A DNA stretch of 64,000 nucleotides from Pontiellaceae bacterium B1224 (lineage in GTDB: Bacteria > Verrucomicrobiota > Kiritimatiellia > Kiritimatiellales > Pontiellaceae), in contig JAROBA010000028.1 of assembly GCA_029432815.1 (NCBI GenBank), positions 19,577 to 83,576 on the forward strand, given 5' to 3'. Under the pieces are notes generated by a model. The model saw only the letters and a program-made list of their open reading frames with translations, was not told where the DNA came from and made no database searches. Shown piece after piece: positions 17,501 through 25,337 of this stretch (its first letter is position 1; every line of letters starts with the position of its first letter). Position numbers and translations under genes: made by a program.

Positions 17501-18796
17501 CGCCGCCAATACGTTGGAGACCATCTGCCCATCACCGAAAGAGAGGCTGGAAGCGGAGGCCGCGCCATCAATTTTTAGCTGAACAGGTAACGGCACACCG
17601 GCCACACCTTGTTCTGGAGGATCAACAAATCCCAGTTGAATCAAGCCGGAAACCGATTCGGAAAACTCATCGCATCCCATGGAGGGTGGAATGTTCCATG
17701 CTTGGCCGTCCACATCGGTGCCTGATGTATACTGAGCACTTCCGGTCCCGATGCAGGGAGATCCAGCAGACAGGTGGGAGCTGGAGGCAAGCAGCGGTAA
17801 GGTGGTAATGCAACCATTGTCGCCGTGTGTTACATCCGGCGAACAGGTATAGGCGGCCGTGTTGTCGTACAGATCGTTGCCGGACACGTCGGCCCGATTA
17901 TACCAGACAATGCAATTGTTCGCCGTACCTCCATTCATCCCCCCACCGTAGCGAGCCGAGTTCCCGCTGAAGGTGCAATTATTGGCTGTTCCGAAGGCCA
18001 TCCCGCCGCCGCTATCGGACGAGTTATCAGTAAAGGTGCAATTATTGGCCGTGCTGCTGAACGCCCCGCCACCGTATTCGGCAGCCGAGTTTCGTGTAAA
18101 GATACAGCTATTCACCACACCGCCTTGCATTCCGCCACCAGATCGGGCCGAGTTCCCGCTGAAGGTGCAATGGTAGGCCGTGCCCCGAGCCATCCCGCCG
18201 CCGTAGTAGGCGGCCGAATTTCCGCTGAAGATGCAGTGGCGCGCTATGCCGTCGAACATTCCACCACCGTAGTAGGAGACCGAGTTTCCGCTAAAAGTGC
18301 ATTGGTCCGCCGTACCGTCGGCCATCCCGCCACCATATTTTCCCGAGTTTCCGCTGAAGGTGCAGTTGGTCACCACCGGGGTTGTGGAAGAGCAATAGAT
18401 TCCACCGCCTTCGTCACTGTCATATCCGTTGGTAATGGTGAGTCCGCTGAGGGTGCAGGCCGCGTCGCCGAGGTTGAAGCAGCGGTTACTGCCACCGCCA
18501 TCTACGATGGTAGCATCCGGTCCGTTCAGACTCACGATAGCAATGGCATTGCTTACCACAATTTCATTCGACACCGCATAGGTTCCGGCTGCAACCCACA
18601 CCGAATCCCCATCCGCGCAGGCATCCACCCCGGCCTGAATGGTGGCCAGGGCCGTTGCCTGGTTGGTGCCGGCGTTGGCATCGTTTCCATTGGCGGCATC
18701 CACATAATAGTCTGCGGCAGAAGCCTGAATGGAGATCAACAGTGCCGCCCCGAACAGAACGGATTTCCAATACGTAAAAGGCGTTGCTTTCATCAT
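14510..18796 (-). CDS. Giant secreted right-handed beta-helix (pectate-lyase-like) protein
   Basis: A 1428-residue secreted protein with signal peptide (SVLFGAALLISIQASA). Three modules each begin with a YVxxxGxDxNxGxSWATA-type start, as in choice-of-anchor-Q beta-helix proteins. They are followed by tandem ~21-residue coils of the form NHCTFSGNSAxYGGGMxxGTA. A PKD-like insert (SSLSFGDGQMVSNVL ... GEYDLVLSAYN) separates modules. The C-terminus has DSDGDAASDYAEYVADTAPM and an ESP-like tail. Each coil keeps Cys and GGGM, which would stack as ladders. Likely a surface adhesin or polysaccharide-binding protein; no catalytic residues identified. The stop lies inside a repeat-like string, so the original C-terminus may be altered. 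Confidence 0.9.
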   Translation of the reverse strand: MMKATPFTYWKSVLFGAALLISIQASAADYYVDAANGNDANAGTNQATALATIQAGVDACADGDSVWVAAGTYAVSNEIVVSNAIAIVSLNGPDATIVDGGGSNRCFNLGDAACTLSGLTITNGYDSDEGGGIYCSSTTPVVTNCTFSGNSGKYGGGMADGTADQCTFSGNSVSYYGGGMFDGIARHCIFSGNSAAYYGGGMARGTAYHCTFSGNSARSGGGMQGGVVNSCIFTRNSAAEYGGGAFSSTANNCTFTDNSSDSGGGMAFGTANNCTFSGNSARYGGGMNGGTANNCIVWYNRADVSGNDLYDNTAAYTCSPDVTHGDNGCITTLPLLASSSHLSAGSPCIGTGSAQYTSGTDVDGQAWNIPPSMGCDEFSESVSGLIQLGFVDPPEQGVAGVPLPVQLKIDGAASASSLSFGDGQMVSNVLAATHQWQTAGEYDLVLSAYNLDYPDGLSITQRITVISAADATVYVAPDGDDTKDGLSWATAKETIQAGVDACNGGTVLLSNGTYSVTSEVLVVQGIRIQSLNGPESTSVDGGGSTRCFNLGDAACTLSGLTISNGLSGDDGGGIYCTTKNPLVTNCVVRGNSASENGGGMHYGTASHCTFSGNSASENGGGMHFGTASDCTFTENTAGDGGGMYSGIANHCTFTDNSSYNGGGMNGGTVNHCTFTENSAYNGGGMYSGIASHCTFIGNSAAYYGGGMEVGTANHCVFNGNSADYDGGGMNGGTANHCTITGNLAGADGGGMHIGVANNCAFTGNSAGGNGGGMGGQWDQSCTANNCIFSGNWAGGNGGGMSGGYTKVSKANNCTFSGNSAGGDGGGMYSSTAHNCIVWYNTAGYAGDDLYDTTASHTCSPNVTQGENGCITTAPMLVSSSHLAAGSPCIGAGSILYSSGTDIDGEVWKNPPSMGCDEFSEMVFGPIELEFVNLQEQCRVGLEMPFQLNIEGAISSSVLSFGDGQMVSNVLFSATHQWNTTGEYDLVLSAFNGDYPDGLSITQRITVVSEADAEVYVARDGGDANDGLSWATAKASVRAGVEAQTCYGGTVWLADGTYYTSTVKVPSAMIIRSLNGPEETVVYGYGRSFNLGDAASILSGFTLKGGGIYCSSTTPVVTNCTFIGNSAEYGGGMHGGTASHCSFTGNSASDSGGGMYKGIANHCIFTGNSASVGGGIGFGTAHHCTFTENSASYGGGMYRGTANNSIFIGNSAAYYGGGIYWGTANHCTVIENYGGGIRGGTVNNCIIWYNTPTDLDYYPTISYSCSPDAQGDFGSITSEPVFINRAAGNFRLALTSPCIDAGIKAYGIGSTDLDGNARIVNEKVDMGAYEYDGTLYDSDGDAASDYAEYVADTAPMDSNDWFHITSISNSTVYFQSSENRQYTLLQSTNLVDGSWTPTDSGRMGTGGADSMSISNNLSAEYFKVEVAIP
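15060..18370 (-). repeat. Coding tandem repeats of about 60-69 bp
   Basis: Three blocks of near-identical DNA coils, about 15060-15450 (third module), 16270-17060 (second) and 17890-18370 (first). On the plus strand they show recurring phrases such as CCGAGTTTCC, GAAGGTGCA and ATCCCGCCGCC. The number of coils differs between modules, as expected if units are gained and lost by recombination. Confidence 0.85.
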
Positions 18797-18979
18797 GCTT
18801 CCTCTATCGGATCTATTTAAGGAAAGTGTAAGTATAAAACACCAGCATAAGTGGTGTTAAACGTATAAACGATTTGCTGGCAAAAATCAACTGCTCATTG
18901 TTTCTTATGATGAATAATTAAGCCAATGACGCTATGTCAAAGCATCCACTGATCAAAAAAGGCTCGTTAAAGCTGTTGG

Positions 18980-18994
18980 TTCCAATGTCTGGAA
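18980..18994. repeat. TTCCA palindrome copy
   Basis: Exact copy, spacer ATGTC; intergenic. Confidence 0.95.
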
Positions 18995-19082
18995 ACGGCC
19001 TGCAAGTGTGAGCAGGAGTGGTCACAATGACGTGCTCTCACTCGGGAAGATCTTCTACAGCGTGTGATATTCGCATAGGCCA

Positions 19083-19123
19083 AGCCGGGCCCACGGGCAT
19101 GCTGCCCTGAGTCCAGGCTCTAC
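19083..19123 (-). repeat. Possible GTAG-REP hairpin
   Basis: Minus strand: GTAG followed by AGCC, an inner hairpin GGGCA-GCA-TGCCC and closing GGCT. Matches the GTAG-hairpin plan but lacks the TCC loop, so it is a weaker member of the family. Confidence 0.4.
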
Positions 19124-19147
19124 TGAACCGGTGACCTGAAACGAACC

Positions 19148-20230
19148 TTACAGGACGTCTTTGATCCAGCCGCCGCCGAGGACTTCGCCGTTTTTATAGA
19201 AGACGGCGGCCTGGCCCGGGGTGAGGGCAAATTGAGGTTCTTCAAAGGTGACGGTTGCGTCGCGGTCGCCGGATACGTTCACGGTGGCCATTGCTCCGTT
19301 GCTGCGGTAGCGCGGGCGTACTTCACAGACCAGATTTTCGTCCGGTGCGGAACCGGAAATCCAATGAATATCGTCGAGCGTGCATTCGGATTTCATGACA
19401 CCGGGACGCGGTGCCACGATGACGATGTTGTTCTCTTTATCGAGCTGCTTTACATACATGCGTTCGCCGAGCGCAATGCCCAGCTTGCCGCGCTGTCCGA
19501 CGGTGAAACGATGGATGCCATCGTGCTGACCGACGACGTTGCCGTGCTGATCGTGAATTTCGCCGGGCTGAATGACCGTGGGATCGCGCTGCTCCACAAA
19601 TTCGGCCAGCTTGCCCTCCTCAATAAAGCAGAGATCCTGGCTTTCGCCGCGGGAGACGATGGGCAGGCCGCGTTCTTTGGAATAGGCCTTCACCTCGGGC
19701 TTGGGTAGATCAGCCAGCGGGAACAGCAACAGCGCAAGCTGTTTCTGGCTGAGGCGGTGCAGGAAATAGGATTGGTCTTTATTGGGATCAGCCGCCGCCA
19801 TCAGGTGATAGATCCCGTTTTCATCCTGATCCACTTTGGCATAGTGCCCGGTCGCCACGAAGTCGCAGTTCAGCTGTACGGCACGGTCGACCAGAAATCC
19901 GAATTTAACAAACGAGTTGCAGTAGATGCAGGGCGAAGGTGTGCGCCCGGCCGCATAGGCTTCCACAAACGGATCCACGATTTTGTCGGTGAAAATTTCC
20001 TGCGCATTCACGACATAATGGCGGATATCGAGATAGGAGCAGACCCCGCGTGCGCGTTCGACATCTTCGAGCGAACAGCATCGTGAGCCGTCTTTCCACA
20101 TGTGTGCGGTGAGGCCGATGACTTCATAGCCTTGGTCCACCAACATGGCGGCGGCGGCCGAGCTGTCGGTTCCTCCGCTCATTCCTACGGCGACGCGTCC
20201 TTTTGTACTGGTTTGGTCTGAATTTGACAT
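19148..20230 (-). CDS. mnmA: tRNA-specific 2-thiouridylase
   Basis: A 360-residue enzyme from the ATG at 20230; further upstream codons are not typical of the family. The PP-loop is VGMSGGTDSSAAA (residues 15-27; usual SGGVDS). The cysteine of the first active-site pair is in SPCIYCNSFVKFG, and the second in RGESQDLCFIEEG. The C-terminus carries the family beta-barrel (VGQRGKLGIALGERMYV). It thiolates wobble uridine 34 of Lys, Glu and Gln tRNAs. No clear ribosome site precedes the start. Confidence 0.95.
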   Translation of the reverse strand: MSNSDQTSTKGRVAVGMSGGTDSSAAAAMLVDQGYEVIGLTAHMWKDGSRCCSLEDVERARGVCSYLDIRHYVVNAQEIFTDKIVDPFVEAYAAGRTPSPCIYCNSFVKFGFLVDRAVQLNCDFVATGHYAKVDQDENGIYHLMAAADPNKDQSYFLHRLSQKQLALLLFPLADLPKPEVKAYSKERGLPIVSRGESQDLCFIEEGKLAEFVEQRDPTVIQPGEIHDQHGNVVGQHDGIHRFTVGQRGKLGIALGERMYVKQLDKENNIVIVAPRPGVMKSECTLDDIHWISGSAPDENLVCEVRPRYRSNGAMATVNVSGDRDATVTFEEPQFALTPGQAAVFYKNGEVLGGGWIKDVL

Positions 20231-20451
20231 GCGCGGAACATAGACAGACCGTTTGCTCTTGGCAAGGACTGCTCCCAACATTTTAAAATCCATATGGTCT
20301 GCAGGTATTTTTAAATTTTTTTTCTTTAAGAAAAGTGCCATTTCATTGGGTTAAACGCGTGTTCAGGAAATGTACTAGTATATTTTACTAGACTCTGCCG
20401 GCTCTTTTCATTAGACCTACATTCTCTTTAACAAACAACGAGGTATAACAC

Positions 20452-20634
20452 ATGGCAACAAATCCTATTGGTAAAAATACGAAGACTATCGGAATTAACA
20501 TGTCGAAAGAAATGGCAGACGAGCTCGAGAAGCGTGCTGACTCCATGCATCTTTCAACGAGTAAGTACTGTAAAGTGATTCTGACCGAATGGCTTTCTTC
20601 CGGCAAAAAGCTGACCCTGCAGGAAAAAAAATAA
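20452..20634 (+). CDS. Small ribbon-helix-helix-like protein
   Basis: A 60-residue protein with a GAGGT ribosome site 9 bp upstream. KTIGINMSKEMADELEKRAD gives an N-terminal strand and helix, and HLSTSKYCKVILTEWLSSG a second helix, the arrangement of a MetJ/Arc ribbon-helix-helix DNA-binding protein. No toxin partner is adjacent. It is a single-gene unit closed by a strong terminator, so it may be an autonomous regulator or nucleoid protein. Confidence 0.7.
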   Translation: MATNPIGKNTKTIGINMSKEMADELEKRADSMHLSTSKYCKVILTEWLSSGKKLTLQEKK

Positions 20635-20667
20635 TCTTCCCTTGTTTATTTAAGGGCTGACCATACA

Positions 20668-20694
20668 GGGGTTCCTTAGGGGCCCCTTTTTTTT
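20668..20694 (+). terminator. Rho-independent terminator of the RHH gene
   Basis: GGGGTTCC, loop TTA, GGGGCCCC (8 pairs, two G-U), followed by eight T. Confidence 0.9.
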
Positions 20695-20702
20695 GTGTCT
20701 GT

Positions 20703-20717
20703 TTCCAATGGTTGGAA
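20703..20717. repeat. TTCCA palindrome copy
   Basis: Exact copy, spacer ATGGT; intergenic, 9 bp after the RHH gene terminator. Confidence 0.95.
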
Positions 20718-20823
20718 CGGCAGAAAAAGCATGAAAAAATGCATGGTTAGCCTTTGACATCCCAAGGGTTAAGGGTTATGTTCCGCGATCATTTTTTGAG
20801 AAATTAACGACGGAGAGTCTAAT

Positions 20824-20979
20824 ATGTCCATGCACAGCAGTCTGAAAGGCGCGGCAAAAATCCGCACCAAACGTAACGTACTCAAGCGCTTCGAGCGCAT
20901 CGACAGTCTGAAAAAAGACGGTCGCTGGCAGGAAGGCGACCGTGCACACGGCCTGCCGAAGACCAAACCGGAAGCTTAA
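20824..20979 (+). CDS. PVC-type small basic protein
   Basis: A 51-residue gene with a GGAG ribosome site. The product starts MSMHSSLKGAAKIRTKRNVL and continues KRFERIDSLKKDGRW and EGDRAHGLPKTK. It strongly resembles the short lysine/arginine-rich proteins annotated as 'small basic protein' in Verrucomicrobia and Chlamydiae (MS-x-H-x-SL-K start, RN-V-L, D-G-x-W, GLPK). Its high charge suggests RNA or ribosome binding; this is inference. It is followed by its own terminator, consistent with high independent expression. Confidence 0.85.
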   Translation: MSMHSSLKGAAKIRTKRNVLKRFERIDSLKKDGRWQEGDRAHGLPKTKPEA

Positions 20980-21001
20980 TCCGGATTTGAAATCTTTGCA
21001 A

Positions 21002-21033
21002 AGCACTCCGGGCCTCGCCGGGAGTGCTTTTTT
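21002..21033 (+). terminator. Terminator of the small basic protein gene
   Basis: AGCACTCC and GGAGTGCT pair around a GC-rich loop, followed by a run of T. It ends 13 bp before the next start codon. Confidence 0.85.
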
Positions 21034-21045
21034 ATTTGGTTGATT

Positions 21046-21789
21046 ATGCCTGACCCCGAATCCATCCGACTTCAGAAATATCTGGCCGACTGCGGCCAGG
21101 GCTCGCGCCGCTTTTGTGAAACCCTGATTACCGCCGGCCGCGTTAAAGTGGACGGCGCAACAGTGACCGAACTGGGAACCCGAGTGGATCCCGCCACTCA
21201 GAAGGTGGAATGCAATGGTAAAATGCTGACCAAAGAGCCTTGCGTCACCATTCTCCTGAACAAACCTCCCAAAGTCATCTGCACCTCCGACGATCCGCAA
21301 GGCCGCACCACCGTGCTGGACCTGCTGGACGATCTGCCGGAGCGGGTTTACACCGTGGGCCGTCTCGACTTCATGAGCGAAGGACTGATTATGGTGACCA
21401 ACGACGGTGATCTGGCTCACTCGCTGATGCACCCGCGCTACCACGTGGAAAAAGTCTATAAGGTATGGATTGATACCGCACTCGGCCATCATCAGCGTCC
21501 GAAATTGATGCGCGGCATCCCGAACAAAGGCGAAACCCTGCGGGTTCTGGATATTGATGAAGGCAAACATACGAAACAGGGTGTTGAATATACCATTACT
21601 CTGGGCGAAGGTAAAAACCGGCACATTCGCCGCCTGATGGAACACTTCGAGAAAAAAGTGTTCCGCCTGAAACGCATTGCCATCGGCCCGCTGCGTATCG
21701 ACGATCTCAAGCCCGGAGAATGGCGCAGAGCGAAGCCGGCAGAACTTAAACTGCTCAGGAAATCGATCTCCGAAGCGCAACGGAAATAA
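21046..21789 (+). CDS. RsuA/RluB-family rRNA pseudouridine synthase
   Basis: About 247 residues from the ATG at 21046. An S4 RNA-binding domain (IRLQKYLADCGQGSRRFCET, GRVKVDGATVTELGTRVDP) is followed by the synthase domain. Its catalytic Asp is in VYTVGRLDFMSEGLIMVTND, and GKNRHIRRLMEHF is the family motif. Converts uridine to pseudouridine in rRNA, RluB/RsuA-like; the exact site cannot be told from sequence alone. It lies downstream of the small basic protein terminator. Confidence 0.92.
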   Translation: MPDPESIRLQKYLADCGQGSRRFCETLITAGRVKVDGATVTELGTRVDPATQKVECNGKMLTKEPCVTILLNKPPKVICTSDDPQGRTTVLDLLDDLPERVYTVGRLDFMSEGLIMVTNDGDLAHSLMHPRYHVEKVYKVWIDTALGHHQRPKLMRGIPNKGETLRVLDIDEGKHTKQGVEYTITLGEGKNRHIRRLMEHFEKKVFRLKRIAIGPLRIDDLKPGEWRRAKPAELKLLRKSISEAQRK

Positions 21790-21846
21790 TTTCGCGGGAA
21801 GCCGCTTGACTAAACACCGTAATAAACTACCTTATTTCTAATATTT

Positions 21847-22034
21847 AACATTCGGAGCGGCGTGAGGGAACTGGCCCTGTGATCGTCCGGCAACCTGGAA
21901 AATCGGTTAAGGTGCCTAGGCCAGGCTTTGCAGCGCAAAGCAACGATGTGTTCCCGAAAAGGGAAAATACACGATGTCTTTCCTCAAAGTTCCCTCATAG
22001 ATCCGCGTATTATTAATAAGGAAAGGAAAGACTG
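21847..22034 (+). promoter_or_regulatory. SAM-I-class riboswitch with translational expression platform
   Basis: The core shows GAGGGAACTGGCCC (21864-21877), CCGGCAACC (21887-21895) and AAGGTGCC (21909-21916), the conserved blocks of the S-box aptamer. P4 is GCTTTGC-AGC-GCAAAGC. After the aptamer, GTTCCCTC (21989-21996) is perfectly complementary to GAGGGAAC of the core. GTCTTTCCT (21976-21984) is perfectly complementary to the ribosome site AGGAAAGAC (22024-22032) of metY. This suggests SAM binding frees the anti-ribosome-site strand and blocks translation of metY-metX. Confidence 0.88.
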
Positions 22035-23300
22035 ATGAGTAAATTGGAAACTAAATGTCTGCACGCCGGATACGAAACCGCTGAAAGCACCACGAATTCA
22101 CACGCCGTTCCATTATACCGAACGGCCGCCTATCGCTTCAACAGCACGGAACACGCTGCCAACCTCTTTACACTTAAAGAGCTCGGCAACATCTATACCC
22201 GTCTGATGAACCCGACTTCCGACGTGCTGGAACAGCGCGTGGCAGCGCTGGAAGGCGGAGCCGCCGCCCTCGCCGTCGCCTCTGGAACCAGCGCCATTTT
22301 TTACAGCATCATCAACCTGGCAAAATCGGGCGATGAAATTGTATCGGCCAACAATCTGTATGGCGGAAGCTATACCATGTTTAACGACATTCTCCCGGGA
22401 ATGGGTATTAAGGTTAATTTTGTTGACCCCTCCGATCCTCAGAATTTCGCCGCCGCCATTAATGAAAACACAAAAGCCGTCTTCTGCGAAACCATCGGAA
22501 ATCCGGCCCTGGGACTGGTCGATATTCAAGGCATTGCCGATGTTGCACACGCAAACGGGCTTCCGCTGATTGCTGATTCCACCTTCACAACACCAGCTCT
22601 GCTCCGTCCGTTGGAGCATGGTGCAGACATCGTGGTTCACTCCCTGACGAAATGGATGGGCGGACACGGAACCGGTATCGGCGGCATTGTGGTTGACTCC
22701 GGTAAGTTTGACTGGACCACCGGCAAACATCCCCTGCTGTCGGATCCGGAACCGAGCTACTGGAACGTCAGCTTTGCCAACGATCTGGGCGATCTGGCTC
22801 CCCTCGCCTACATTCTGCGCATGCGCCTGATTCCGTTGCGTAACCTCGGCGCATGTATTGCTCCGGATAATGCATGGATGATCCTGCAGGGTATTGAAAC
22901 GCTCGCGCTGCGTATGGAGCGCCATTCCACCAACGGACTGGCCACTGCCGAACACCTGAAGAAAAGCAATAAGGTCGAGTGGGTCAAATATGCCGGCTAT
23001 GATGAATTGGCTCCCAAATATCTACCGAATGGTGCCGGCGGGATGGTGGTCTTTGAAATTAAAGGCGGCGAAGAAGCCGGCCGTAAGTTCATTGAATCGC
23101 TGGAACTCTTTGCGCATCTGGCAAACGTCGGCGATGCGCGCAGTCTGGCCATTCATCCAGCAAGCACAACGCACTCACAGCTGAACGAAGAGCAGCAGGC
23201 GGCCGGCGGAATCACGCCCGGACTGATCCGCCTTTCGGTCGGCATTGAAAACATTGACGATATCCTCGCCGATATCGATCAGGCGCTGGCCAAAGCGTAA
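22035..23300 (+). CDS. metY: O-acetylhomoserine aminocarboxypropyltransferase (sulfhydrylase)
   Basis: A 421-residue PLP enzyme of the Cys/Met metabolism family. YTRLMNPTSDVLEQRVAALE is the family signature; the PLP lysine is in VVHSLTKWMGGHGTGIGG; RLSVGIENIDDI is the usual C-terminal motif. It makes homocysteine from O-acetylhomoserine and sulfide. It is the first gene after the SAM riboswitch, followed 48 bp later by metX, giving a direct-sulfhydrylation route to methionine. Confidence 0.95.
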   Translation: MSKLETKCLHAGYETAESTTNSHAVPLYRTAAYRFNSTEHAANLFTLKELGNIYTRLMNPTSDVLEQRVAALEGGAAALAVASGTSAIFYSIINLAKSGDEIVSANNLYGGSYTMFNDILPGMGIKVNFVDPSDPQNFAAAINENTKAVFCETIGNPALGLVDIQGIADVAHANGLPLIADSTFTTPALLRPLEHGADIVVHSLTKWMGGHGTGIGGIVVDSGKFDWTTGKHPLLSDPEPSYWNVSFANDLGDLAPLAYILRMRLIPLRNLGACIAPDNAWMILQGIETLALRMERHSTNGLATAEHLKKSNKVEWVKYAGYDELAPKYLPNGAGGMVVFEIKGGEEAGRKFIESLELFAHLANVGDARSLAIHPASTTHSQLNEEQQAAGGITPGLIRLSVGIENIDDILADIDQALAKA

Positions 23301-23348
23301 CACGTAACACCGGCCATCCCGCAACCGGGATGGCCGCAAAGGATAAAA

Positions 23349-24491
23349 ATGGAAGTTAGTACAAAGTTTTTCACCTACGGTGAAGACGAACCATCCCGCC
23401 TGCTGCTTCACGACGGCTCCGATTTCGGCCCAATTACACTCGCCTACGAAACCTTTGGCCAACTGAACGAAGCCAAAGACAATGCCATCCTTGTTTTCCA
23501 TGCCCTCTCCGGTTCCCAGCATGTGGCGGGATTCAACCCGGAAGTTCCAGGGGTTGGAGAGCGGTGGAATACGGAGTGCCAAACCGGATGGTGGAATGAT
23601 TTTGTCGGATCTGGAAAAACCATCGATACAGACCGGTTCTTCATCATATGCATCAACTATCTCGGCGGCTGCTACGGCACCACCGGCCCCTCTTCCATTA
23701 ATCCCGTCTCCGGAAAAGAGTATGGCGGGGATTTTCCACAGATTTCTATTGGCGATATTGTCGATTCCCAGCTTCCGCTTTTCGATGACCTGGGAATTAA
23801 CGTATTTCATGCAATGATCGGTTCCTCGCTGGGCGGCATGATGGCGTTGAATTTCGCAGCGCGTTATCCGGAGCGGGTTAAGCGGGTCATTCCGGTTGCC
23901 ACCGGATTGGAGTCCACCACCCTGACGCGGGTACATAATCTGGAACAGATTCTCTCCATTGAAAACGATCCGAATTTCTGTAATGGCCATTATTACGAGG
24001 GTCCGGCCCCGTTGCGTGGATTGGCATTGGCCCGTATGATTTCGCATAAAACTTTTGTTTCGCTCAAGGCGATGGAAGCCAGGATGGCTGACAAATGCGA
24101 ACAGGAGCAGGATGAATTTTCGTGGTACAAAATACGAACCCCGCTGGAGTCCTACATCCTTCATCAGGGACGTAAATTTCTGCGGCGGTTTGATGCCAAC
24201 ACCTATCTGTATTTAGTGGCTGCCTGGACGAACTTTAATCTGGCCCGCGATATGGGGTGCGATGACTATAAAGACGTCTTTGCCAATTGCGGCCATCAGG
24301 AATTTCTTTTGTTCAGTATCGATTCCGACTGCTGCTTCTATCCCGAAGAGCAGGAATTCCTGCGGGATCAGCTGATTGCTGCCGGCTTAAACCTTGAATA
24401 CATCTCCGTTTCATCCGATAAGGGACACGATTCGTTTCTGCTGGAACCGGAGCTATATTCCGAACCCATTAAAAGGTTACTCGAAAAATGA
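23349..24491 (+). CDS. metX: Homoserine O-acetyltransferase
   Basis: A 380-residue alpha/beta hydrolase. The nucleophile elbow is MIGSSLGGMMALNFA, preceded by VLVFHALSGSQHVAG, which forms the oxyanion region; the catalytic His is in DKGHDSFLLEPELY. The insert and WWNDFVGSGKTIDT motif fit homoserine O-acyltransferases. It acylates homoserine to feed MetY. Its stop overlaps the yaaA start by 4 bp. One near copy of the palindrome (23545-23559). Confidence 0.94.
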   Translation: MEVSTKFFTYGEDEPSRLLLHDGSDFGPITLAYETFGQLNEAKDNAILVFHALSGSQHVAGFNPEVPGVGERWNTECQTGWWNDFVGSGKTIDTDRFFIICINYLGGCYGTTGPSSINPVSGKEYGGDFPQISIGDIVDSQLPLFDDLGINVFHAMIGSSLGGMMALNFAARYPERVKRVIPVATGLESTTLTRVHNLEQILSIENDPNFCNGHYYEGPAPLRGLALARMISHKTFVSLKAMEARMADKCEQEQDEFSWYKIRTPLESYILHQGRKFLRRFDANTYLYLVAAWTNFNLARDMGCDDYKDVFANCGHQEFLLFSIDSDCCFYPEEQEFLRDQLIAAGLNLEYISVSSDKGHDSFLLEPELYSEPIKRLLEK

Positions 24492-25246
24492 TTATTGTCT
24501 TATCCCCCTCTAAAAGCATGGACATGGAACGCGCGAAAGTTACCGACTTCACGCAACCAGCCTTCCTTGACCAATCACAAAAACTGGTTTCCAGGGCCCG
24601 GAAGTTTTCAAAGCCCAAACTGATGGAGTTTATGGAGATCAGTGAGAATCTGGCCGAACTCAATCAGCAACGTTTCAAGGACTGGGAAACTCCCTTCGCG
24701 CTGGACAACGCAAAACAGGCCGTGCTGGCCTTCACCGGCGATGTCTATGACGGACTCGAAGCAACGACTTTAAAGAAGCGGGACCTGACCTTTGCACAGA
24801 ACCATCTGCGCATTCTATCCGGTCTTTACGGCCTGCTGAAACCACTCGATCTGATTCAGCCCTACCGTCTGGAAATGGGGCGTCCGCTTGAAACACGCGG
24901 CGCAAAAAACCTGTATGAATTCTGGAAAGCCACCATCACCGAAGAGCTGAACCATACCAAGGGCGATCTACTGATTAATCTGGCTTCAAACGAATATTTT
25001 AAGGCGATCGACAAAAAGTCATTGAACAAGCAGATCATTTCGCCGGTCTTCAAAGACGAGAAAAACGGCACCTATAAAATCATCAGCTTTTTCGCCAAGA
25101 AAGCCCGCGGCCGGATGGCACGTTTCATCATCGAAAACCGTGTAAAAGACGTCGATGGCCTATTGGCATTCAAAGAGGACGGCTATGCTTTCAATGCGGA
25201 CCTTTCCAAACCGGACGCGCCCGTCTTCACGCGCCCGGAAGCCTGA
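24488..25246 (+). CDS. yaaA: YaaA family (DUF328) peroxide-stress protein
   Basis: A 252-residue protein of usual family length. IIVLSPSKSMDMER is the family start, AVLAFTGDVYDGLEA and LRILSGLYGLLKPLDLIQPY are core motifs, and IISFFAKKARGRMARFII closes it. YaaA lowers damage from peroxide-released iron in E. coli; a DNA-binding fold is reported. Here it is coupled to metX, which might link it to sulfur metabolism or oxidative stress; that is inference. Confidence 0.92.
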   Translation: MIIVLSPSKSMDMERAKVTDFTQPAFLDQSQKLVSRARKFSKPKLMEFMEISENLAELNQQRFKDWETPFALDNAKQAVLAFTGDVYDGLEATTLKKRDLTFAQNHLRILSGLYGLLKPLDLIQPYRLEMGRPLETRGAKNLYEFWKATITEELNHTKGDLLINLASNEYFKAIDKKSLNKQIISPVFKDEKNGTYKIISFFAKKARGRMARFIIENRVKDVDGLLAFKEDGYAFNADLSKPDAPVFTRPEA

Positions 25247-25291
25247 TCCAGATCCGCTTACTATAATCCCCGTCTTATTTTCCTTTCCTTT

Positions 25292-25306
25292 TTCCAAGGT
25301 CTGGAA
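25292..25306. repeat. TTCCA palindrome copy
   Basis: Exact copy, spacer AGGTC; intergenic between yaaA and the NfeD gene. Confidence 0.95.
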
Positions 25307-25337
25307 AAAAATGCGGTTGCTTTAACGGGAGAACAAC

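Larger units (their letters stand above)
18797..19147. other. Non-coding gap between beta-helix gene and mnmA
   Basis: No gene seen in 351 bp. It holds one exact TTCCA palindrome (18980-18994) and a possible weaker REP at 19083-19123. Upstream of the beta-helix gene it should also hold its promoter, which I could not pick out. Confidence 0.7.

Noticed and set aside
17825..18820. Long plus-strand reading frame opposite the beta-helix gene (331 residues)
   Set aside because: The repeated coils keep all frames open; the product is only an inverted echo of the repeats.
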